NCBI GenBank assembly: GCA_029054245.1 | Contig: JAIDFQ010000072.1 | Span: 38,372 to 102,371, forward strand | Reading direction: 5' to 3' | Length of the DNA: 64,000 bases | Source of the DNA: Lachnospiraceae bacterium | Lineage (GTDB): Bacteria > Bacillota > Clostridia > Lachnospirales > Lachnospiraceae | Shown: piece by piece, positions 49,633 to 58,746 of the stretch | Position numbering within the stretch: position 1 is the stretch's first letter | Layout of the letters: every line of letters starts with the position of its first letter | The notes under the pieces: generated by a model | Databases searched by the model: none | Told to the model about the DNA's origin: nothing | The model's input: only the letters and a program-made list of their open reading frames with translations | Position numbers and translations under genes: made by a program

Positions 49633-50991
49633 TTATATCTCCTTTCCCAGCAAAATATCGGATCTTTTTGTATACCATTCCATCTTATCCGCATACATCT
49701 GCCTGTCCGCTTCGGCAATCAGAGTATCCATATTTTCTTTCCCGTCCCTGCGCCATACAAAGCCGAGGGCCATAAGCGCATTTGACCTGTACATATCCGC
49801 TTTCATCGCTTCTACTTTCTCCTGCAGCTCCTCCCGGGAAATTCCTTCACACAGAACGAGAAATTCGTCTCCACCTACACGAAACAGGGCATAGTCGCCA
49901 AACGCTCTTTGCAGACATTCGCTTGCGCGGATCAAAAGCGCATCCCCCGCTCCATGCCCCATGGAATCGTTTTCTCTTTTCAGGCCCATCACATCGCAGT
50001 ACAGAATTCCAAGGCTCTTCTCAGGGTCTGCCTTTGAAGCGGCGTCAGCCATGGCGTGGCGGTTTCCGATTCCCGTAAGCTGATCCTGAAAGCACAATTC
50101 CTCCAGCCTCCTGACCAGATTCCGGCGCCGAAGGACGGAAACCAGAAAATACCCCAGAATCTGAAGCATATGTGTAATATGGCTTAAAAATTTTTCAGGG
50201 GGGTTGTCAACACCATAAAAACCGATAATTTCCTTCTCACTGATCAGAGGACTTACCACCAGCGATTTTATATTCTGCGGCTTCAAATATTCATAGACGT
50301 CGGGATCTTTTTCACGGATCTTTTCCACATTGCTGACAATAACGCTTTTCCCGTTCAAAAATCTCTTATACCACAAAGACACTACCTCCACAGGCACATT
50401 CTGTAGTTTCTCCTTTTGCGACGCAACGCCTCCTGCGCACCACTCGTAGGTATTCCGGCAGATTCCGTTTTCCAGTTCCTCAAAAATGTAAGCTCTCTCG
50501 CTCTCAAAATACTGCCCGATATATTCCATCAGCACTTCGATGGATTTTTCCGGTGTCGGCGCCGCCAGCGCAATCCGCAGTCCTTCGTTGATCATAGCTT
50601 CGTTTAATTCATATTTCTTTTCCAGTCCGCTCCATTCCCCGATATTTACGGCAAGCTCAAAGCGGTATTTTCTGCCGTCCGCTTCCAGTACAGTATTCTT
50701 TAGCAGCAGTTTTTTCCCGATGACCGGTCTGTAACATACTTCTTCCAGAAAATATCCCGTCTCCAGACGTTTGTTATTACACGCTGCACAGGGATTTGAA
50801 CTATCAGAAATAACCTCATGACATTTTTTCCCTTTTATTTCCTCCATGGATTGCAGCCCATATAACTCTCTTGCCAGCCGGTTCATATAGACCAGTTCAT
50901 GACTGTCCATATCCGCAACGTACACAATTTCATTTAATTCCTCATAAAACTCCCAGATCTTCCGTATTTCTTCAAAATGCGCTTTTTCCAT
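49633..50991 (-). CDS. Diguanylate cyclase with PAS and GAF-like domains
   Basis: A 452-residue protein from the ATG at 50991. An N-terminal PAS (about 20-130) holds GKKCHEVISDSSNPCAACNN, a Cys-bearing segment common in clostridial PAS-GGDEF proteins; a GAF-like domain spans about 150-300; the GGDEF domain (about 310-440) has DQLTGIGNRHAM and RVGGDEFLVL intact. No RxxD inhibitory site precedes GGDEF. It makes c-di-GMP, probably in response to a redox or small ligand. First gene in an operon with a GHKL kinase and LytTR regulator, an unusual combination. Confidence 0.92.
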   Translation of the reverse strand: MEKAHFEEIRKIWEFYEELNEIVYVADMDSHELVYMNRLARELYGLQSMEEIKGKKCHEVISDSSNPCAACNNKRLETGYFLEEVCYRPVIGKKLLLKNTVLEADGRKYRFELAVNIGEWSGLEKKYELNEAMINEGLRIALAAPTPEKSIEVLMEYIGQYFESERAYIFEELENGICRNTYEWCAGGVASQKEKLQNVPVEVVSLWYKRFLNGKSVIVSNVEKIREKDPDVYEYLKPQNIKSLVVSPLISEKEIIGFYGVDNPPEKFLSHITHMLQILGYFLVSVLRRRNLVRRLEELCFQDQLTGIGNRHAMADAASKADPEKSLGILYCDVMGLKRENDSMGHGAGDALLIRASECLQRAFGDYALFRVGGDEFLVLCEGISREELQEKVEAMKADMYRSNALMALGFVWRRDGKENMDTLIAEADRQMYADKMEWYTKRSDILLGKEI

Positions 50992-51270
50992 AAGTTTTCT
51001 CACGCTCCTTAATATCTCTGATCAGCGATCCCTTTTGCAGCTTCTTCACACCGTTGTTCAGATTACCGGCAATCCTGAAAACGGATTCCACCATGCCGCG
51101 TCCACATGGGCAGTTCTATCATATCAAAAAATTTACTTAAAAATGTGACTTTGGCGCAGTTCGCCACTTTTTAGGCATAATTTGCAATTATATTTTACCG
51201 GAAATGAAAGAGGTTATCTGTTCTATTGGATTTTCCATGCCTATTCTCCTGTCAATTCCTGTTTGTATGT

Positions 51271-51572
51271 CTAATAGAATACCACAATCACACTCATATC
51301 TCTATCAAATTTCCTCCTCCCTCCGTTTGTCTTATTCTTTGCAATCATCATCTGCCTTGCCCGTTCCCTCTGCTCTGTGCTGGCTGCCCTCGGCTTGCGG
51401 TAGCTGGCGTATGATTTCGGAAAGGAATAGATCTTAGATATTTCGTCCTGCCCTGTCAGCTTGTATGTATCGGGAACGTCAGCAACAAGCGTGGTTTCAC
51501 TAACGGCACCAGTATCTCATTAAGCCGTGCGATTTCCCCTTCCGTGACAGGTATTATGCGGGTAGCTTCCAT
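51271..51572 (-). pseudogene. Frameshifted remnant of an unrecognised protein
   Basis: From an ATG at 51572 the frame gives MEATRIIPVTEGEIARLNEI then LVPLVKP and meets a stop; in another frame, starting about there, ETTLVADVPDTYKLTGQDEI goes on to SKIYSFPKSYASYRKPRAAS and TEQRERARQMMIAKNK before TAG at 51271. The two parts read as one protein with a frameshift or small deletion. The Lys/Arg-rich tail recalls short proteins found on plasmids and conjugative elements, but I cannot name the family. Confidence 0.45.
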
Positions 51573-51612
51573 CCCTATAGCCTGTTCCCCGCCGGCTGTT
51601 CTGCTTCCACGT

Positions 51613-51644
51613 AAAAAACAGGAAGAACATCTCTGCTCTTCCTG
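51613..51644 (-). terminator. Rho-independent terminator
   Basis: On the minus strand CAGGAAGA pairs with TCTTCCTG around a 10-nt loop, followed by TTTTTT. It lies 190 bp after the GT2 gene stop and inside the debris, so it probably ends the GT2 transcript. Confidence 0.8.
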
Positions 51645-51674
51645 CTTTTGTATCGTCACTTTCTCTATGATGTT

Positions 51675-51824
51675 TTATTCTGTTTGTATCTGTCTTTCCC
51701 CTTTGGACGGGAATCTCGGATTACTATTATTAACAAAATCCCAAATTCCGCTAACTCTGGCATTATTAAAAAGGGCATCGTATCGAAATCCCGATTGTGA
51801 TTTGATAATTTTTAAGGGAAACAT
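51675..51824 (-). pseudogene. Short orphan frame behind the GT2 gene
   Basis: A 49-codon frame, 6 bp past the GT2 stop, encodes MFPLKIIKSQSGFRYDALFN and NARVSGIWDFVNNSNPRF. No ribosome site. It might be a truncated gene or chance; no family recognised. Confidence 0.25.
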
Positions 51825-51830
51825 TGGCTG

Positions 51831-52883
51831 TTATATTTTATGCAAAAAATCTGTAAAAGCTTTCGTGGCTTCTTCGTAATACTCCTTCGCCTGTTCCCCC
51901 ATTCCCATCTTTTCATAGCACCGCGCCAGTCCCTTAAGAGGCAGGTCACTGCTGCTGTGAATATTCAAAATGCTCTGGGTCTCATACGCCGCATTATAAA
52001 ACCAAATTGCCGCCTCCGTGAAATCTCCCTGTCCAAAATAGTATTCTCCCAGTTCATAGCAGACTTCACTTACCCCCTCACTTGCTACATCCTTCATGGC
52101 ATAGCGGTACATCTTAAGAAAATCCCCCCGCAATCTTGCTCCGCGAACCACCACGCAAACAGCTTCCTTCATCTGATCCTGCGACCTCTCCCCGTCATCC
52201 GCTATGCGGGTAAAATAATCCTCCGCCCTTTGCAGTTCCTTTTCCCCGCCGGAGATAAGCAGTTCCTTTGCATACATGGTGACAAGGCGCCCAGATAATG
52301 CCTGCCCCTTATCCGTCATTCTTGCAAAGATTTCCATATCTCTTCCAGCATGATTGTTTTCCGGCAGGTGGGTGATTTCAATGTCACTGTCAAAGACCAC
52401 CGGAAGGAGCCGCACGGTCTCATGCACCGGTTCGATCCAGCAAAAGCTGCGGCACCTTTTAAAAAGCTTAGGACGAAGTTCTTTGTCATAATTATACACC
52501 GTACCATGAGAAAGCTGATTCCCGTAGTACATCTGCACAATTTCCACCTCATCCACCAGCGTTTCCTTTAAGATCCTGAACTTCTCCCGGTTCTCTTTAT
52601 CAAGCACCTCATCCGCATCCGCTACATAAATATAATCACATCCTGCTTTGGAAAAAGAAAAATTCCTTGCTTCAGAAAAATCGCCTGTCCATGCAAAATC
52701 ATAAATTTTGTCCGTATATTCTGCCCCAATCTCTTTCGTCCTGTCTGTGGATCCGGTATCTACAATAATGATCTCATCCATCAAGTCCCTGATACTATCA
52801 AGGCAGCGTCTTAAGACCCTCTCTTCATTCTTCACGATCATACATAGACTAATCGAAATTGTGGAATGCTCATCCTTCTGCAT
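51831..52883 (-). CDS. Family 2 glycosyltransferase with TPR-like C-terminal region
   Basis: A 350-residue GT2 enzyme (SunS/WaaE-like). The N-terminal GT-A part has SISLCMIVKNEERVLRRCLDSI, DEIIIVDTGSTDRT and DYIYVADADEVLD with the metal-binding Asp-x-Asp; the second half is helical with TPR-like repeats (EVCYELGEYYFGQGDFTEAAI, ARCYEKMGMGEQAKEYYEEA). Proteins of this build glycosylate peptides or proteins in some Firmicutes. It is divergent from the DUF6020 gene. Acceptor unknown. Confidence 0.9.
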   Translation of the reverse strand: MQKDEHSTISISLCMIVKNEERVLRRCLDSIRDLMDEIIIVDTGSTDRTKEIGAEYTDKIYDFAWTGDFSEARNFSFSKAGCDYIYVADADEVLDKENREKFRILKETLVDEVEIVQMYYGNQLSHGTVYNYDKELRPKLFKRCRSFCWIEPVHETVRLLPVVFDSDIEITHLPENNHAGRDMEIFARMTDKGQALSGRLVTMYAKELLISGGEKELQRAEDYFTRIADDGERSQDQMKEAVCVVVRGARLRGDFLKMYRYAMKDVASEGVSEVCYELGEYYFGQGDFTEAAIWFYNAAYETQSILNIHSSSDLPLKGLARCYEKMGMGEQAKEYYEEATKAFTDFLHKI

Positions 52884-52905
52884 GTGTCTTCTCCTTTATA
52901 TACGA

Positions 52906-52951
52906 TTGACAACTTTGTCACTTTCAACTATAGTGTTTTATAATACACTAT
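52906..52951 (+). promoter_or_regulatory. Promoter of the DUF6020 gene with overlapping dyad
   Basis: TTGACA (52906-52911), 17 bp, TATAGT (52929-52934). The dyad ATAGTGT ... ACACTAT (52930-52951) covers the -10 and start region, an apt site for a repressor. The GT2 gene starts 22 bp to the left on the other strand. Confidence 0.65.
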
Positions 52952-52994
52952 ATATCATATCACAGGATTTATTTTTAGAACAGGAGTTATTGTA

Positions 52995-54839
52995 ATGAAT
53001 GCCATGCCAAAGCGCAGACCGATTTTCAAAGCCGTTCAAGGCTTTTTCACTACATGGGCACTGATGAAAGCCAGCCGCATGGAGCCTGGCAATATCCTTA
53101 CCCTGCTCTTTTTTGCATTAAGCTTTATTTTCTACTTATATGCAGATGAAAGATTCTCTAAATCCGCCTGTGAGAACAAACGACAGCTGATCCGCGTCTC
53201 AATCATCACTGCGGTGCTTTTCACGCTCCTTTACATGGCTGTAGATTATCCACATTATATAGAAACCTTAACCAATCCTTTGTTTAGACTCGGAATCCTT
53301 TGTTCTGTATTCATAGGTTTTACCATCATTTTTTATTATTTGCTGAGATTTCTGTTTTCCATGACCATGGATATTGTTTCCTTGCGTTCGTTGCTTTTTA
53401 CAGACTGCTATGACAACACGGATTGCCAAACTAGCGCTGCCTGCCGCTGTAGATTTCTTTCTTCATGCACAAACCGGCTCCTAACTTTTTATAGAAAGCA
53501 CACCGTTCTGTGTGCATTTTTACTCTGCATGCTCTGCTGGCTCCCCTATTTTCTTTATCAGTATCCAGGGATCATGACCCCTGACAGCCTGAACCAGTTT
53601 GAACAAGTGCTGGGGGTGATTCCATACAGCAACCATCATCCTTTCATACATACGCTTCTGATCAAACTTTTTTATACCATAGGTCTTAAGATAACTGGCA
53701 GCATGCTTGTTGCCCTGTCTTTTTATACCTTTTTTCAGATGTGCATGCTATCCCTCAGCATATCCTATTTTATCGGAACCTTGAGACAATATCGGGTAAG
53801 ACCTGTTATCTGTTTTGTCATCACTCTGTTTTATGCACTGGTGCCCTATCATGCAGTGTACTCCGTCACCATCTGGAAGGATATCCTTTTTGCGGCGGCA
53901 GTGCTTGGTTTTGGGTGTGCCCTCTTAAGGCTTCTCAAAAAAACCGACGTCTTTGATCTGTGTATTTTCGGCATCTGCGGTCTTGCGCTGTGTCTTTTCC
54001 GCTCAAACGGCTGGTATGCCTTTCTCCTGTGCCTTCCTTTTCTCTTCTTCTATTTTAGAAAAAGGAAAAAGAGCATGTTTCCCGTTTTGTGCGGCATCCT
54101 TCTTACTGCCGCCATCATCAAGTACCCTGTCATGAATCGTCTGCATGTGATACAGCCAGATCTGGTCGAATCACTTTCCATTCCGGTTCAGCAGGTCACC
54201 GCTGTAATCTGCAATGACAGAGAATTAACTGCTGCGCAACGGACACTGATTGAACAGGTGGTGGATCTTACTTACATCAAAGAATTATATGATCCTTATT
54301 TTGCAGACAATATCAAAGAACTTGTGCGCGCCGGAAATCAGGACTATTTGGCAGCACACAAAGGAGAGTTTCTAAAATTGTGGGCATCCCTTTTGCTGCG
54401 CTACCCGGGCGATTACCTGACTGCTTATATCCATCAGACTTACGGCTACTGGTACCCCGATTCCTTCTATCTGGTAGCAGAGGCTGAAGGCGTAAGCGCC
54501 ACTACCCTGGGCGTGTCGCACACCCCATTAATCGGCGGTCCTTTGGTCGTCAAAGCAAAGGAAATCGCCATCAAACTCGGTGGAATGCTTCCCCTTTACG
54601 GAACCCTCTGGAGCATGGGCGTGGCGTGCTGGGTGCTGATCTTCTGTATCGGAAGCGCCTTTATCCGCTCGGAAAAAAAGAAGCTGATCCTCTACCTTCC
54701 AAGCGTGGCGCTGCTTTTAACGGTACTTATCGCGACCCCTGTCGCAACGGAATTCCGGTATGTGTACTTTATGGTGCTCTCCCTACCCTTTTACTTAATG
54801 TCCTCCGTGCTCATACTGCCAGGGGAATCAAAAAAATAA
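52995..54839 (+). CDS. DUF6020 family polytopic membrane protein
   Basis: A 614-residue protein with about 12 to 14 membrane segments. The region YPGIMTPDSLNQFEQVLG and SNHHPFIHTLLIKLFY (near 195-225) is the DUF6020 hallmark and resembles the outer loop of GT-C-type glycosyltransferases, with conserved Asp and paired His. A large extracytoplasmic loop lies near 385-520. By analogy it may transfer sugars from a lipid carrier, but no enzymatic role is shown. The divergent GT2 and position suggest envelope glycan work. Confidence 0.85.
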   Translation: MNAMPKRRPIFKAVQGFFTTWALMKASRMEPGNILTLLFFALSFIFYLYADERFSKSACENKRQLIRVSIITAVLFTLLYMAVDYPHYIETLTNPLFRLGILCSVFIGFTIIFYYLLRFLFSMTMDIVSLRSLLFTDCYDNTDCQTSAACRCRFLSSCTNRLLTFYRKHTVLCAFLLCMLCWLPYFLYQYPGIMTPDSLNQFEQVLGVIPYSNHHPFIHTLLIKLFYTIGLKITGSMLVALSFYTFFQMCMLSLSISYFIGTLRQYRVRPVICFVITLFYALVPYHAVYSVTIWKDILFAAAVLGFGCALLRLLKKTDVFDLCIFGICGLALCLFRSNGWYAFLLCLPFLFFYFRKRKKSMFPVLCGILLTAAIIKYPVMNRLHVIQPDLVESLSIPVQQVTAVICNDRELTAAQRTLIEQVVDLTYIKELYDPYFADNIKELVRAGNQDYLAAHKGEFLKLWASLLLRYPGDYLTAYIHQTYGYWYPDSFYLVAEAEGVSATTLGVSHTPLIGGPLVVKAKEIAIKLGGMLPLYGTLWSMGVACWVLIFCIGSAFIRSEKKKLILYLPSVALLLTVLIATPVATEFRYVYFMVLSLPFYLMSSVLILPGESKK

Positions 54840-54867
54840 TCCGGTTTCCTTGCATTTTTCCACTATC

Positions 54868-55743
54868 TCATGATTCTTTGTTGGAAATATAAATGTAAGC
54901 ATCCTCAAGCGTTGCCTCACAAGAACTGCATTCAATTTGGGGCGGCACTTCACTGATTAATTTTATTTGTAATTCGTTACCGACATACTGTTTTGATGAA
55001 ACATGATATTCTTTCTCCAGTTTCCTTGCCATTATTTCATCCTTTGCTTTACAAATCCAAATGTGACCTTTTGCCTGTTCCAACAGTTCTCTCATGTTTC
55101 CTGAATAAAGAAATTTCCCCTTTTTCATGACGGCAAGCTGATTGCAGGTGGCTGCCAAATCTTCCACCACATGGGTCGAAAGCAAAACGGTACGTCCTTT
55201 TGAGAAATCAACCAGCAAATTTCTAATACGGATACGTTCTTCAGGATCTAATCCAGTTGTTGGTTCATCGACAATTAAAAATTCCGGCTCATTTAAAAGT
55301 GCCCCAACAAGCCCGACTCTCCGTTTCATGCCGCCTGATAATTGTTTCATCTTCTTTCTGCGATGCTCTGACAGGCTTGTCATTTCAAGATAGTATTGGA
55401 TGCGTTCTTTATATGTCTGTTTGGATATACCAGATAAGTTCCCCATATATTCCAGGCATTCCTGTAATGTCAGGCTTGGATATAGGTCAATCTCCTGTGG
55501 CAGATATCCTATCTTTCTCTGTATTTTTTCATAATTTCCCTCGTTGTAGAGTATTCCATCTAAGGTTACTGTTCCGCTGGTTGGTGATAACACAGTTGTA
55601 AGCACCCGCATCAACGTTGTTTTTCCTGCTCCATTTTCCCCTAATAGTCCAAAGATTCCTTTTGGAATATCCAAATCAGCATGATTGATTGCTGTTACTT
55701 TATTTTTAAATGTTACTGTTAAATCCTCTATCTTAATCCCCAT
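54868..55743 (-). CDS. ABC-2 exporter ATP-binding protein
   Basis: A 291-residue ATPase: Walker A GLLGENGAGKTT (32-43), signature LSGGMKRRVGLVGAL near 140, Walker B FLIVDEPTTGLDPEE, and a C-terminal extension (about 225-291) as in DrrA/CcmA-type exporters. It ends an operon after two permease genes. Cargo unknown; a neighbouring two-component system suggests an inducible stress or antibiotic response, or lipid export. Confidence 0.94.
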   Translation of the reverse strand: MGIKIEDLTVTFKNKVTAINHADLDIPKGIFGLLGENGAGKTTLMRVLTTVLSPTSGTVTLDGILYNEGNYEKIQRKIGYLPQEIDLYPSLTLQECLEYMGNLSGISKQTYKERIQYYLEMTSLSEHRRKKMKQLSGGMKRRVGLVGALLNEPEFLIVDEPTTGLDPEERIRIRNLLVDFSKGRTVLLSTHVVEDLAATCNQLAVMKKGKFLYSGNMRELLEQAKGHIWICKAKDEIMARKLEKEYHVSSKQYVGNELQIKLISEVPPQIECSSCEATLEDAYIYISNKES

Positions 55744-55747
55744 AGTC

Positions 55748-56416
55748 TTACCCTCTTTTCTCCATGATTTTAGGCAATGCTGCCACTGTCATTATTCCAA
55801 TACAAATACAAACAATTTTCCCGCATATCCAACTATAATTGCTGCTATTTTCTATACTTCTGAATGTATAGGAAAATAGATTCCATGCTCCAAAATATCT
55901 GACGCCGATGCTGGAATTTGTAATAAGACACAGCATCAGGCAGCCGCCAATTCCCATCCACATATTCCGAAACAGGCAGGAAAGCAAATTCGATAAAAGC
56001 CCCCAGACGACAAGCGTGACAGCAATAGCGGCAAAGTATACAAGGAACTGGCATATTTCATTTTCTGAGCTGTTTTCTCCTATTCCAACTATTCTGGGAT
56101 TTTGAAATATATAAAACAATCCATATCCAGCGACTGCGACAGCTAGCAAAAATATTTCCTGTATCACAATCCTTTTGTATATCGAATAAATTCTCTTTTT
56201 CATTGGGTACAGCCGCTGTATTTCAGACCGTTTGCTGGTAATCTCCTGTGTATAAGTATCTGCACAAAACGAGGCAGCAAGTATCGCCATTGGAGCCTCT
56301 AATGCAATCCCTATTTCATAAGAGTAAGTTATCCCTCTGACAAGGCTCAATATCAAGACAAAAAGTACTGCATAGGCTTGTTTTTGAAACGGAAGGGAGA
56401 TTTTGATTTCATGCAT
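55748..56416 (-). CDS. ABC-2 type membrane subunit, small
   Basis: A 222-residue protein with six membrane segments from the ATG at 56416, which overlaps the stop of the preceding permease; AAGGAGG lies 11 bases ahead. Sequence is poorly conserved (ITSKRSEIQRLYPMKKRIYS in the first loop). It starts 4 bp after nothing else and ends 4 bp before the ATPase gene. It is a permease subunit by topology and context; family not recognised. Confidence 0.75.
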   Translation of the reverse strand: MHEIKISLPFQKQAYAVLFVLILSLVRGITYSYEIGIALEAPMAILAASFCADTYTQEITSKRSEIQRLYPMKKRIYSIYKRIVIQEIFLLAVAVAGYGLFYIFQNPRIVGIGENSSENEICQFLVYFAAIAVTLVVWGLLSNLLSCLFRNMWMGIGGCLMLCLITNSSIGVRYFGAWNLFSYTFRSIENSSNYSWICGKIVCICIGIMTVAALPKIMEKRG

Positions 56417-57480
56417 CAATATACCCGCCTCCTTTTCCATATCTGCATTGAGAGAAAGATCATGCAGATGGCGGCTAAGACCAGGAAACTCTGATTCAGC
56501 AATGCCATTGGCGGGGGAGCAGTATCAAAAAATGTCCCCGGGAACCGCACCATAATCGCTAACGGTCTGCCATAATATCCATATACGCCCTTTGCGTTCC
56601 TACTTCCCATATTTGAATACACTATGTAAAGAAACAAAAGCGGCACTGCGGGCAGCGGACTTTTAAATAGCAATGAAATCAAACTATAGAGGCTTACAAT
56701 CATCAGCATATTCGGCAGGATATATAAACAAGTCGCCGACAGAAAATCCGTTAATCGCACTTCAAATCCTTGCTTCTTTGTCAATAAGGAACATAAAATC
56801 CAGAAGCTTAGATTTAAGATTGACAGCGCAATCAAACATACTGTAAAACCTCCCCCCACCTTACCTAACAGGTAATTTCCCGCACTTACAGGCTTTGTAT
56901 GAAGAAACTCATAGGTATTCTTCCTTGTATCCTGCATATACAAAACGGATAATAAAACCGTTGCAAAAAATCCCATAAACAGTCCTGCAAAATCAACAAA
57001 TTTCCTTGAAAAGTAAAACGAGAATGTCTCGTTTTCCAGTTTTTCTGAAATATAAGAATTAATTTCTTCACGTGTTCCTTTGCGATAGGCTGTATTCGCA
57101 TAAACATAATATGCGCCATGGAAGCGATATTTTTCCAAATACTCACAAGCTGTCATAATATCCATTTCTCTTATTTTATTGATCTCGGCTTGTGCTTTCA
57201 CATTGTCCATCTCGAATTCGGAAATCAAGTCTTCTCGTATCTGCTCCTCCCATATCTTCCGTCTTAGCCCTTCCTCTGTCGGCACATATCCCTCACAAAC
57301 ATCCCCATCACGAAAGGTTTCCGGATAATCATTCACAATGGTTTCCCCATTCGCAAGGTAATGAATATCCAGATAGGGATTTACATTTTGAAATACCATG
57401 AAAGCCACAATAGCGATACCTACCCAGAACAGAGGTTTTTTGATATAATTCCTTACCTCTCTTTTCAAAATCGACCACAT
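56416..57480 (-). CDS. ABC-2 type permease with large outer loop
   Basis: A 354-residue permease. One membrane segment near 18-35, an extracytoplasmic region about 40-165 rich in charged residues, then five or so membrane segments including FLHTKPVSAGNYLLGKVGGG, a motif typical of ABC-2 exporters of the YxxF/NatB type. First gene of the exporter operon, 84 bp from the kinase gene and separated from it by a terminator-like hairpin. Confidence 0.85.
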   Translation of the reverse strand: MWSILKREVRNYIKKPLFWVGIAIVAFMVFQNVNPYLDIHYLANGETIVNDYPETFRDGDVCEGYVPTEEGLRRKIWEEQIREDLISEFEMDNVKAQAEINKIREMDIMTACEYLEKYRFHGAYYVYANTAYRKGTREEINSYISEKLENETFSFYFSRKFVDFAGLFMGFFATVLLSVLYMQDTRKNTYEFLHTKPVSAGNYLLGKVGGGFTVCLIALSILNLSFWILCSLLTKKQGFEVRLTDFLSATCLYILPNMLMIVSLYSLISLLFKSPLPAVPLLFLYIVYSNMGSRNAKGVYGYYGRPLAIMVRFPGTFFDTAPPPMALLNQSFLVLAAICMIFLSMQIWKRRRVY

Positions 57481-57553
57481 AATTCTGCCTCCTTATTCTT
57501 ACTGATTCCATTTTAAAAGAGAAGTCACAACAAAAAGACAACGAAAAGAAAAA

Positions 57554-57579
57554 CGTCGGATTCCTTACGCAATCCGACG
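57554..57579 (-). terminator. Terminator at the end of the sensor kinase gene
   Basis: CGTCGGATT pairs with AATCCGACG (9 bp, 8-nt loop) and is followed on the minus strand by TTTTTCTTTTC. The kinase stop lies in the loop. It separates the two-component genes from the ABC genes, or attenuates read-through. Confidence 0.75.
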
Positions 57580-58746
57580 GAATATTGCTGTTACCACAGC
57601 CCCTCCCTGTTCATCGTTTCCCAAAACTAATTTTCCCCCATGTTTTTCACAATACAGCCTGCTGATATACATTCCGATTCCCGCATGCTTCAAGCTGTCT
57701 TTCACATTCTGTCCATAAAACGCTTCCGTAATTTTTTCTGCCTCTTCCCTAAAGCCATCGCCGTCATCCCTGACACAGATACTTAATTCAGAATATCCTG
57801 CCTTTACCATAATTGCGATTTGCTGTTTCCCATAACGAAAGGCATTTGACAGCAGATTTTCCGTTACCTCCAAAATAATTTCCTTATCTCCGCAAAATAC
57901 TTCCTTTGACGCCGACATCTGTAGCATACATTGTTTCCCATACTCTTTTTCCATAATAACAAGTTCTGCCTGGATAACTTCCTCTAGCCATCTGGCAGAA
58001 ATATCTCCCGCAATCAATTCCCGTTTTTCTAAACTGCTCATTTTTCGCATTGCTTCTACAAAAGTATCCATACGTTCAATCTGACGTCCGCTTTCTGACA
58101 GCATTTCCATTGCCTGTTCCATATCTATATCCGCACTCGGCAGATACTCCATCAGCATTTCCTGATACCCTTTCAAAACGGACAATGGAGCGCGTATTTC
58201 GTGCGCGATAGCCGCCCGCAGCATCTTTTCTTCCTCAATCGTCGTCCATAATATCTGATTGTTTCTGACAAGCTGCCTCCGCATCCGCTCAAACTCCTTG
58301 CAAAGTACCCCCATCTCGTCCTTGTTTTCATAGGTCATGTCAAAATCCAGATGATTCTCCGCAATCTTTTTCGAGGCTTGCGCCAGTTCTTCAATCGGCT
58401 TTTTTAGCTTGTTCTGGTAAAAGAGGAAAACTGCCACACAACTTCCTGCCATAGACAGAACCAACACGGCATAAGTCTGCAAAAAATCACAAAGCTCTGA
58501 CCCGAAATAATCTGACTGTGTCATCTCATAAGAGCTTGGTCTCGGAATATCCGCTACATGATAAGGACCTACTCTTTCCACTACTTTAAAATATGCTTCT
58601 TCATCCACATACTTCCACCAAATAAGCATCTGCGTCCGTTCGGCAATCCTGAAAATGACTGCCGAGAAAAGAAAACTGCATAATAAAGCAAATACCATAT
58701 ATAAAATGATTGTTTTTCTTACGGAAAGATTTCTTATTTTGTCCAT
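57565..58746 (-). CDS. Membrane sensor histidine kinase
   Basis: A 393-residue kinase from the ATG at 58746 (GGGGGATGGG ahead); it overlaps the end of the response regulator by 13 bp. Two membrane segments (about 10-32 and 95-118) flank a short outer domain; HAMP follows, then AIAHEIRAPLSVLKGYQEM with the acceptor His, the N box ENLLSNAFRYG and the G box with DDGDGF and AGIGMYIS. Regular two-membrane architecture. Confidence 0.93.
   Translation of the reverse strand: MDKIRNLSVRKTIILYMVFALLCSFLFSAVIFRIAERTQMLIWWKYVDEEAYFKVVERVGPYHVADIPRPSSYEMTQSDYFGSELCDFLQTYAVLVLSMAGSCVAVFLFYQNKLKKPIEELAQASKKIAENHLDFDMTYENKDEMGVLCKEFERMRRQLVRNNQILWTTIEEEKMLRAAIAHEIRAPLSVLKGYQEMLMEYLPSADIDMEQAMEMLSESGRQIERMDTFVEAMRKMSSLEKRELIAGDISARWLEEVIQAELVIMEKEYGKQCMLQMSASKEVFCGDKEIILEVTENLLSNAFRYGKQQIAIMVKAGYSELSICVRDDGDGFREEAEKITEAFYGQNVKDSLKHAGIGMYISRLYCEKHGGKLVLGNDEQGGAVVTAIFRRIA

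Larger units (their letters stand above)
51004..51830. other. Gene-poor stretch with decayed coding debris
   Basis: Over 800 bp without an intact gene. It holds two minus-strand remnants (51271-51572 and 51675-51824) and a good terminator (51613-51644). The rest, 51004-51270, shows no gene; it includes the upstream side of the diguanylate cyclase gene but no clear promoter. Confidence 0.6.
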
